64,000 nucleotides of DNA, taken from positions 993,054 through 1,057,053 of the forward strand of contig OX421501.1 of NCBI GenBank assembly GCA_949126835.1, in the 5' to 3' direction. The stretch is from Anisus vortex (lineage: Eukaryota; Mollusca; Gastropoda; Planorbidae). This document shows positions 55,455 to 64,000 of this stretch, in pieces. A model generated the notes under the pieces. That model was not told the DNA's origin. It did not search any database and saw only the letters and a list, made by a program, of their open reading frames with translations. Positions within the stretch are counted from its first letter, which is position 1. Every line of letters starts with the position of its first letter. A program made the position numbers and the translations under genes.

Positions 55455-55580
55455 CTTATCTTATCTTATACATTACAGACGCTCCTTCTATAAAGAAGAT
55501 TATTGCGTCCTACGCTTATCCGTGGTCCGAGTCTAGTCTTGCATTTTTATTACTGTTTTAAATGATGTTAAGTTACTGTT
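55455..55580 (-). mobile_element. LINE family X 3' end, reverse
   Basis: CTTATCTTATACATTACAGA, CGCTCCTTCTATAAAGAAGA, CTACGCTTATCCGTGGTCCG and GATGTTAAGTTACTG match the reverse copy at 37.4 kb. Confidence 0.8.
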
Positions 55581-56309
55581 CATTCTAGTATTCTAGTCCT
55601 AATTTAAAAAACATTGAAAAAAAAATATTGAAATAAATTTTTTTTTTTTTAAATACAAAAAGGTGTTGAAAAACTAAAGTTCAAATATAATAAAAATTTA
55701 TATTTGAAATATATTGGGAATCATCCATATTCAAAATGGAACAAATTTTACAAATCCATGTCAAGAGACACAACTTATGAAAAAACAAGATGAGTTGCTT
55801 CCCCTGTAATAAACTACTTATACAAATAAAGTAATGCCTACTTGTAGTAAATAAATAAATATTATATACATATATGATTGTATGCTAGCAGAAATAGTTT
55901 CTTTTCTACATGTATAAACGATTTGAAAGTAAATGGAGCAAAAATTCTATTGAATACAAGTATAATAATCATCTACAAGCACCATTGACTGAAATACACA
56001 TTCTGCTCATTTGATAAAATGTTTTCATTCTGTACTTTCTTGTTCAGAGGGTGTAGATGATGTTTACCCATTGCTATGGCTAGGACACACATCAGGGCCA
56101 TAGCAATGCTATAAGCCATTTTTGTTCCCCCCCCCCCTCACATGGGAGGTTTTAATTGGGCTCTTTAAGACCCAAGAACTTTATAGTAATTAGTTAACTC
56201 TTTGACTCAAATTAAACATACAATAAAATGTACATAAAAAAATTTAAACGCTGTACATTTAATTTTATCACATTTAAGTTTTTGTACAAGTAATACAACA
56301 TGTCAATGT
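55581..56309. other. AT-rich intergenic stretch
   Basis: No features other than a poly-C tract near 56,129-56,137. Confidence 0.4.
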
Positions 56310-56400
56310 AGAATGTGTGCTGGCCACACAATCCCAGAGTGTGCTGCTTCACTGGCCCTGTGAAGCTATCTGGTCTTAAGGGTACTTTACTTTTTTTAGA
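56310..56400 (+). mobile_element. SINE family A tail fragment
   Basis: TGTGCTGGCCACACAATCCC, GCTGCTTCACTGGCCCTGTG and GGTCTTAAGGGTACTTTACT are the distal end of the family in plus orientation. Confidence 0.65.
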
Positions 56401-56779
56401 TGTAGAAGTAGAATGTACACATCTGTGTCAGTATTCACTTGCAATGGCTCTTCTCACATCAATACAATTTAAAAGGTTTACATCAACAGCCAATGGAAAC
56501 AGAGAAGGTGACAGTTTCTAAATATAGAAGCCAATCAGAGAGAGAGAGAGAGAAGCTTAACTGCCAGTTTCTCTCACTGGAGGGAACATATTGCACTTTG
56601 CTTTTTTTCTTCCGATCTTTTGGTGACCCGCCGGCGAAGTGCTGAAATAAATAAAAAGACATGCTTTTTTTTAAAATCACAATATTTATTTATTTATTTA
56701 TTTTAAATTACTTTCTTAAATGTTCTCAGTAAATTAAAAATTATTATATTTTAAAATTATTAAGTCTAGATGTCTGTAG

Positions 56780-59700
56780 CTTTCTGTTTATTATAGTTTA
56801 TACAATTTCTGTTTATTATAGTTTATACAATTTATGTTTATTGTAGTTTATACAATTTATGTTTCTTGTAGTTTATACAATTTATGTTTCTTGTAGTTTA
56901 AACAATTTATGTTTATTGTAGTTTATACAATTTCTGTTTCTTGTAGTTTATACAATTTATGTTTATTGTAGTTTATACAATTTCTGTTTATTGTAGTTTA
57001 TACAATTTATGTTTATTGTAGTTTATACAATTTATGTTTATTGTAGTTTATACAATTTATGTTTATTGTAGTTTATACAATTTATGTTTCTTGTAGTTTA
57101 TACAATTTATGTTTATTGTAGTTTATACAATTTATGTTTATTGTAGTTTATACAATTTATGTTTCTTGTAGTTTATACAATTTATGTTTATTGTAGTTTA
57201 TACAATTTATGTTTATTGTAGTTTATACAATTTCTGTTTCTTGTAGTTTATACAATTTCTGTTTCTTGTAGTTTATACAATTTCTGTTTCTTGTAGTTTA
57301 TACAATTTCTGTTTCTTGTAGTTTATACAATTTCTGTTTCTTGTAGTTTATACAATTTATGTTTATTGTAGTTTATACAATTTATGTTTATTGTAGTTTA
57401 TACAATTTCTGTTTATTGTAGTTTATACAATTTATGTTTCTTGTAGTTTATACCATTTATGTTTATTGTAGTTTTTACAATTTCTGTTTCTGGTAGTTTA
57501 TACAATTTATGTTTATTGTAGTTTATACAATTTCTGTTTCTTGTAGTTTATACAATTTATGTTTAATGTAGTTTATACAATTTATGTTTATTGTAGTTTA
57601 TACAATTTATGTTTATTGTAGTTTATACAATTTATGTTTATTGTAGTTTATACAATTTATGTTTCTTGTAGTTTATACAATTTATGTTTATTGTAGTTTA
57701 TACAATTTATGTTTATTGTAGTTTATACAATTTCTGTTTCTTGTAGTTTATACAATTTCTGTTTCTTGTAGTTTATACAATTTCTGTTTCTTGTAGTTTA
57801 TACTATTTATGTTTATTGTAGTTTATACAATTTATGTTTATTGTAGTTTATACAATTTATGTTTATTGTAGTTTATACAATTTATGTTTATTGTAGTTTA
57901 TACAATTTCTGTTTATTGTAGTTTATACAATTTCTGTTTATTGTAGTTTATACAATTTCTGTTTATTGTAGTTTATACAATTTATGTTTCTTGTAGTTTA
58001 TACAATTTCTGTTTCTTGTAGTTTATACAATTTCTGTTTATTGTAGTTTATACAATTTATGTTTATTGTAGTTTATACACTTTATGTTAATTGTAGTTTA
58101 TACAATTTATGTTAATTGTAGTTTATACAATTTCTGTTTCTTGTAGTTTATACAATTTCTGTTTATTGTAGTTTATACAATTTATGTTTATTGTAGTTTA
58201 TACAATTTATGTTTATTGTAGTTTATACAATTTATGTTTCTTGTAGTTTATACAATTTCTGTTTATTGTAGTTTATACAATTTATGTTTCTTGTAGTTTA
58301 TACAATTTCTGTTTATTGTAGTTTATACAATTTATGTTTCTTGTAGTTTATACAATTTCTGTTTATTGTAGTTTATACAATTTATGTTTATTGTAGTTTA
58401 TACAATTTATGTTTATTGTAGTTTATACAATTTATGTTTATTGTAGTTTATACAATTTCTGTTTATTGTAGTTTATACAATTTCTGTTTATTGTAGTTTA
58501 TACAATTTATGTTTATTGTAGTTTATACAATTTCTGTTTCTTGTAGTTTATACAATTTCTGTTTCTTGTAGTTTATACAATTTCTGTTTCTTGTAGTTTA
58601 TACAATTTCTGTTTCTTGTAGTTTATACAATTTCTGTTTCTTGTAGTTTATACAATTTATGTTTATTGTAGTTTATACAATTTATGTTTATTGTAGTTTA
58701 TACAATTTATGTTTATTGTAGTTTATACAATTTATGTTTCTTGTAGTTTATACCATTTATGTTTATTGTAGTTTATACAATTTCTGTTTCTTGTAGTTTA
58801 TACAATTTATGTTTATTGTAGTTTATACAATTTCTGTTTCTTGTAGTTTATACAATTTATGTTTAATGTAGTTTATACAATTTATGTTTATTGTAGTTTA
58901 TACAATTTATGTTTATTGTAGTTTATACAATTTATGTTTATTGTAGTTTATACAATTTATGTTTCTTGTAGTTTATACAATTTATGTTTATTGTAGTTTA
59001 TACAATTTATGTTTATTGTAGTTTATACAATTTCTGTTTCTTGTAGTTTATACAATTTCTGTTTCTTGTAGTTTATACAATTTCTGTTTCTTGTAGTTTA
59101 TACTATTTATGTTTATTGTAGTTTATACAATTTATGTTTATTGTAGTTTATACAATTTATGTTTATTGTAGTTTATACAATTTATGTTTATTGTAGTTTA
59201 TACAATTTATGTTTATTGTAGTTTATACAATTTCTGTTTATTGTAGTTTATACAATTTATGTTTCTTGTAGTTTATACAATTTCTGTTTCTTGTAGTTTA
59301 TACAATTTCTGTTTATTGTAGTTTATACAATTTATGTTTATTGTAGTCTATACACTTTATGTTTATTGTAGTTTATACAATTTATGTCTATTGTAGTTTA
59401 TACAATTTCTGTTTCTTGTAGTTTATACAATTTCTGTTTATTGTAGTTTATACAATTTATGTTTATTGTAGTTTATACAATTTATGTTTATTGTAGTTTA
59501 TACAATTTATGTTTCTTGTAGTTTATACAATTTCTGTTTATTGTAGTTTATACAATTTATGTTTCTTGTAGTTTATACAATTTCTGTTTATTGTAGTTTA
59601 TACAATTTATGTTTATTGTAGTTTATACAATTTATGTTTATTGTAGTTTATACAATTTATGTTTATTGTAGTTTATACAATTTATGTTTATTGTAGTTTA

Positions 59701-61780
59701 TACAATTTCTGTTTATTGTAGTTTATACAATTTATGTTTATTGTAGTTTATACAATTTATGTTTATTGTAGTTTATACAATTTCTGTTTCTTGTAGTTTA
59801 TACAATTTCTGTTTCTTGTAGTTTATACAATTTCTGTTTCTTGTAGTTTATACAATTTCTGTTTCTTGTAGTTTATACAATTTCTGTTTCTTGTAGTTTA
59901 TACAATTTCTGTTTCTTGTAGTTTATACAATTTATGTTTATTGTAGTTTATACAATTTATGTTTATTGTAGTTTATACAATTTCTGTTTATTGTAGTTTA
60001 TACAATTTATGTTTCTTGTAGTTTATACCATTTATGTTTATTGTAGTTTATACAATTTCTGTTTCTTGTAGTTTATACAATTTATGTTTATTGTAGTTTA
60101 TACAATTTCTGTTTCTTGTAGTTTATACAATTTATGTTTAATGTAGTTTATACAATTTATGTTTATTGTAGTTTATACAATTTATGTTTATTGTAGTTTA
60201 TACAATTTCTGTTTATTGTAGTTTATACAATTTATGTTTCTTGTAGTTTATACAATTTATGTTTATTGTAGTTTATACAATTTATGTTTATTGTAGTTTA
60301 TACAATTTCTGTTTCTTGTAGTTTATACAATTTCTGTTTCTTGTAGTTTATACAATTTATGTTTCTTGTAGTTTATACTATTTATGTTTATTGTAGTTTA
60401 TACAATTTATGTTTATTGTAGTTTATACAATTTATGTTTATTGTAGTTTATACAATTTATGTTTATTGTAGTTTATACAATTTATGTTTATTGTAGTTTA
60501 TACAATTTATGTTTATTGTAGTTTATACAATTTATGTTTATTGTAGTTTATACAATTTATGTTTATTGTAGTTTATACAATTTCTGTTTCTTGTAGTTTA
60601 TACAATTTATGTTTCTTGTAGTTTATACAATTTCTGTTTCTTGTAGTTTATACAATTTCTGTTTATTGTAGTTTATACAATTTATGTTTATTGTAGTTTA
60701 TACACTTTATGTTTATTGTAGTTTATACAATTTATGTTTATTGTAGTTTATACAATTTCTGTTTCTTGTAGTTTATACAATTTCTGTTTATTGTAGTTTA
60801 TACAATTTATGTTTATTGTAGTTTATACAATTTATGTTTATTGTAGTTTATACAATTTATGTTTCTTGTAGTTTATACAATTTCTGTTTATTGTAGTTTA
60901 TACAATTTATGTTTCTTGTAGTTTATACAATTTCTGTTTATTGTAGTTTATACAATTTATGTTTATTGTAGTTTATACAATTTATGTTTATTGTAGTTTA
61001 TACAATTTATGTTTCTTGTAGTTTATACAATTTCTGTTTATTGTAGTTTATACAATTTATGTTTCTTGTAGTTTATACAATTTCTGTTTATTGTAGTTTA
61101 TACAATTTATGTTTATTGTAGTTTATACAATTTATGTTTATTGTAGTTTATACAATTTATGTTTATTGTAGTTTATACAATTTATGTTTATTGTAGTTTA
61201 TACAATTTATGTTTATTGTAGTTTATACAATTTATGTTTATTGTAGTTTATACAATTTATGTTTATTGTAGTTTATACAATTTCTGTTTATTGTAGTTTA
61301 TACAATTTATGTTTATTGTAGTTTATACAATTTATGTTTATTGTAGTTTATACAATTTATGTTTCTTGTAGTTTATACAATTTATGTTTATTGTAGTTTA
61401 TACAATTTATGTTTATTGTAGTTTATACAATTTCTGTTTCTTGTAGTTTATACAATTTCTGTTTATTGTAGTTTATACAATTTATGTTTATTGTAGTTTA
61501 TACAATTTCTGTTTCTTGTAGTTTATACAATTTATGTTTATTGTAGTTTATACAATTTCTGTTTCTTGTAGTTTATACAATTTCTGTTTATTGTAGTTTA
61601 TACAATTTCTGTTTATTATAGTTTATACAATTTATGTTTATTGTAGTTTATACAATTTATGTTTATTGTAGTTTATACAATTTCTGTTTCTTGTAGTTTA
61701 TACAATTTATGTTTATTGTAGTTTATACAATTTCTGTTTATTGTAGTTTATACAATTTATGTTTGTTGTAGTTTATACAA
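56780..61780. repeat. 5-kb satellite of 25-bp units with higher-order structure, about 200 copies
   Basis: The base unit is GTTTATTGTAGTTTATACAA + TTTAT. Two positions vary almost as binary states (TTTAT/TTTCT and GTTTATTG/GTTTCTTG). Rare marker variants recur at long spacing: GTTTAATGTA at 57,561, 58,861 and 60,136; TACTATTTAT at 57,801, 59,101 and 60,376; TACCATTTAT at 57,451, 58,751 and 60,026. The spacings are 1,300 and 1,275 bp (52 and 51 units), so a block of about 1.3 kb is itself tandemly repeated. Confidence 0.98.
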
Positions 61781-61924
61781 TTTCATTATGTTGCTATAGG
61801 TCTATGTATTTGTTTCCACAGGCAACTCCGGGCAATTTAGCTTTTTGTTAAATAAAAAGACTTGCCTATTTTTAACCCGGTTACAATACCGATTTTTTTT
61901 TTCAATTACTTTCCAATATGTTTA

Positions 61925-62150
61925 TATAATAATAATAATAATAGTGCTTGTATAGCGCATATCCCCTTGATGACAGTTCTATGCGCTGACGACAGTTACA
62001 GAGTACAAACAATGAAGAACAGACAAAAATGTATATATGTACAAGTGAGTACTGCTACTGGAATAGGTGAGTTTTCAGTAAATAAAAATTATATTAATAA
62101 AATTATTAGATCTATAGCTTTCTGTTCAATGTAGTTTAAGAAATTATAAT
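61925..62150 (-). mobile_element. Possible LINE/SINE 3' tail, reverse
   Basis: An (ATA)n run followed by GTGCTTGTATAGCGCATATC resembles, in reverse, the (ATT)n plus AGCGCT tails of the CR1-like LINEs at 30.6 and 39.7 kb. No coding part is present. Confidence 0.4.
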
Positions 62151-62603
62151 AAGTAGCTTATTTAGGCCTGTTTAGTCCCCCCCTCCCTCCCTCCCGGGCA
62201 ATGCAGGGAAATTTTGTTTGTATTATTAGATATTACTGAAGCTTCATTTATATTATCTAAATTTGGTGAATTTTTTTCTTTTATTATGTTTGGGGGGAAT
62301 CAAGCAGTTAGGCCTGAGTATTCTAATTTGAAAAAAAAAAAAAAAGGTTTGATCATTTGCATTTGGATGCAAAGCAAGGTCTGATAATTTATATTTAACC
62401 AAAACAGTCAAGTATTTTGGGTGATTAGGTAAGCTTTAGTTTACTATTTACTGGGCCCTATTTATCCAAATAATGTTTTTTATACAAGCTATGCAAACAA
62501 TATATAAATAATTAATTCCTTGCTGCTTTAATCAGCTTTGAAGAAAGTTAGAAAAGCATGCTCTAAATAGAAATAAGACAAACAAAAAACTTCAGATTCC
62601 TAC

Positions 62604-62650
62604 CTTCCATATAAATATTTCTGTCAAAATGTCCAGGGGAGTAAACAGTG
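62604..62650 (-). CDS. INPP5E: INPP5E-like short exon (GHFDRNIYME)
   Basis: It is 47 nt. The acceptor CTTCCCTCAG completes the Gly codon split by the preceding donor, and the donor GTAGGA leaves phase 1. The encoded TVYSPGHFDRNIYME aligns with the INPP5E region just after its catalytic domain. Confidence 0.85.
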
Positions 62651-63924
62651 CTGAGGGAAGAAAAGATACAAGCCTATCAAAACTTTTTTATTGTAAGAAA
62701 TCAAATAACCATTAACCATAAGATTTCAGCTAAATTGTATAATGTTCTTACTTCAAGTTACTTATTGTGATACTAGTCAATTATGTAACACTGGTAGAAG
62801 ATAGGGCCTAATCAGAAATCGACCCGGACATTTGCCTCAGCCTAATGTGTCATGTTTTTTTTGGGGGTAGTATTTGCCTACGAAAACCCACACAGGACAT
62901 CATCCGACAGGCTCTGCAGTGGAACCCCCAGGGAAAGAGATGGATTGGTCGCCTTAAGGCTTGAAATGACTTATAAGTTTTTACAGACCTATACTAGAAT
63001 ATGCAGCACTTGTATGGGACCCATCAACTAAAGAAAACATAAAATTAGAACAAATCCAAAAAAAGAGCTGCAAGGTTCATAACCAGTGAATATTCCCAAT
63101 TAACAAGAGTAACACCATTAGTCAAATCACTAAACCTAGAAACACTAGAGGACATAAGGGCAAAGAGTAAAGTAGAAATAATACATAAGGCATTAAACTC
63201 TAATTTAGAAATACAGCCCAATAACAACCTGTTGCAAAGCTCAGATAAACATTAAGACAAAAACACTTTCCTTGTCCCTTATGCGAAAACAAATGCATAT
63301 ATGTACTCTTTCTTCCCGCGTGGCATTCAGACATGGAATGGATTGCCTGAATAAACCAGGAAAACTAGTAATTTAACATCGTTTAAAACATTAATAAAAA
63401 TGCAAGACTAGACTCTGACCACGGATGAGCGTAGGACGCTATAATCTTCTTTATAGAAGGAGCGTCTGTAATTTATTAGATAAGATAAGACGTTCCTTCT
63501 AGATAGAAGATTATTACATCCACTAGCCCCAAAACTCCTGCAGGGATCGGTTGGTGGCAGGGATAGAACCTGTGATGTGTCGGTTGACAGTCCAGTGAAC
63601 TAACCACAGGACCGGAAGCTTTGAGCCCCAAATACTACAGACCAATGGGTCTGTTGTCTTCATACACAATATGCTTTTGCCATAGGGCCCTCTTGTGTGG
63701 TCTGAGAGGTTTTGCTATAACAATGACTTCTCTCAGGTATTTACCGACATGCCCCTTTTCTCAAATGGTTATCCAGAAAATAGTTACCCATCATCCCCTG
63801 GCTTCACGTTGGTTTCAAACTGACCATACACTGGACGGTGGTCGGAAACTTTGATAGACATGACGGCATCGTACTGCAAGCAGTGGATGTCATTTTTCTT
63901 CTTGCAGCGAAACACCACACGATC
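62604..63924 (-). CDS. INPP5E: INPP5E-like inositol polyphosphate 5-phosphatase, partial gene
   Basis: Two minus-strand exons (63924-63788 and 62650-62604) join in phase to encode DRVVFRCKKKNDI, QYDAVMSIKVSDHRPVYGQF, NVKPGDDGTVYSPGHFDRNI and YMEG. SDHRPVYG is the conserved 3'-terminal motif of the 5-phosphatase catalytic domain. The following GxFDRxxYxxG is found in INPP5E (72-kDa 5-phosphatase, KFDRELYLLG), which dephosphorylates PI(4,5)P2 and PI(3,4,5)P3 at primary cilia. Upstream exons lie beyond the right edge. The final exon, expected downstream of 62,604 and in vertebrates ending in a prenylation CaaX box, was not found. The gene converges on NEK6/7-like. Confidence 0.88.
62955..63490 (+). 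mobile_element. LINE family X 3' end, longest copy
   Basis: The plus strand encodes YRPILEYAA-like remnants, then LEQIQKKSCKVHNQ, with frame shifts, LVKSLNLETLED and KVEIIHKALNSNLEIQ, a non-LTR RT C-terminus. The 3' UTR matches the copy at 23.2-23.7 kb, ending GAAGGAGCGTCTGTAATTTA and TAAGATAAGA. It lies in the INPP5E-like intron. Confidence 0.8.
63520..63615 (-). mobile_element. SINE family B, head part, reverse
   Basis: CCCCAAAACTCCTGCAGGGA, AGGGATAGAACCTG (reverse B box), TGTCGGTTGACAGTCCAGTG and AACTAACCACAGGACCGG match in reverse the head of the SINE at 20,655. Confidence 0.75.
63788..63924 (-). CDS. INPP5E: INPP5E-like exon with SDHRPVYG motif
   Basis: It is 137 nt, with acceptor ATGTTGCAG and donor G|GTAACT; it starts in phase 0 and ends in phase 2. 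The first residues DRV continue the P-x-W/Y-C/T-D-R motif whose first half must be in the exon upstream. Confidence 0.92.
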
Positions 63925-64000
63925 CTGCAACATTGGAAGATATAAATACATGTCTTAAAAGAACAAAGTAACGGAGAATAAAAGTTAATGGAAGATATAA

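Noticed and set aside
56315..56645. Two overlapping 68-codon plus-strand frames
   Set aside because: They run through a SINE tail and an (AG)n microsatellite without any protein-family signal.

Overview
This is a window of repeat-choked animal nuclear DNA. The genes are split by many introns with GT/AG borders, coding exons are about 50-200 bp, and the rest is tRNA-derived SINEs, CR1/Rex1-like LINE tails, hAT-type DNA transposons and long minisatellites. The protein sequences and repeat types fit a lophotrochozoan, most plausibly a gastropod mollusc. That placement is inference; no species is claimed.

Three protein-coding genes are supported by reading exons directly. (1) SAPCD2-like (minus strand, about 14.2-24.6 kb): a Suppressor-APC-domain protein. 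Five coding exons were found, plus one expected small exon that I could not locate. (2) NEK6/7-like protein kinase (plus strand, 36.0-48.3 kb): all eight coding exons join in frame to a 321-residue kinase, with a Gln-rich tail. (3) INPP5E-like inositol polyphosphate 5-phosphatase (minus strand, 62.6-63.9 kb): two exons near the C-terminus; the rest lies outside the window or was not found. SAPCD2 and NEK6/7-like are divergently transcribed; NEK6/7-like and INPP5E-like converge. From general knowledge of the human map, SAPCD2, INPP5E and NEK6 all lie on 9q33-q34, so the window looks like a piece of an ancient linkage group.

Layout. 0-9 kb: LINE and SINE fragments, an hAT MITE and four tandem arrays. 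9-14 kb: a THAP-bearing inverted-repeat element, then a run of same-orientation SINEs downstream of SAPCD2. 14-24.6 kb: SAPCD2, with a 56-copy 43-bp array in one intron and a second THAP element in another. 25-34 kb: a transposon graveyard with three hAT-type elements, two of which keep perfect 8-bp target duplications and carry further elements nested inside them. 34.9-36 kb: the region upstream of NEK6/7-like, rich in the palindrome TAGGCCTA. 36-48.3 kb: NEK6/7-like, whose last intron holds two tandem copies of a 1.7-2.2 kb unit, each with an internal array. 48.3-56.8 kb: probable 3' UTR, an array of CCAAT-containing 41-bp units, and LINE tails. 56.8-61.8 kb: a 5-kb satellite of 25-bp units with visible higher-order periodicity. 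62-64 kb: the INPP5E-like 3' part.

By array lengths, tandem repeats make up roughly a fifth of the window. I did not find a new defence-like or operon-like system. The most notable observations are the three-gene linkage, the THAP inverted-repeat elements, the nested hATs, the TAGGCCTA excess and the higher-order satellite. Boundaries of degenerate repeats are approximate to about 10-20 bp; exon borders are read to the base.
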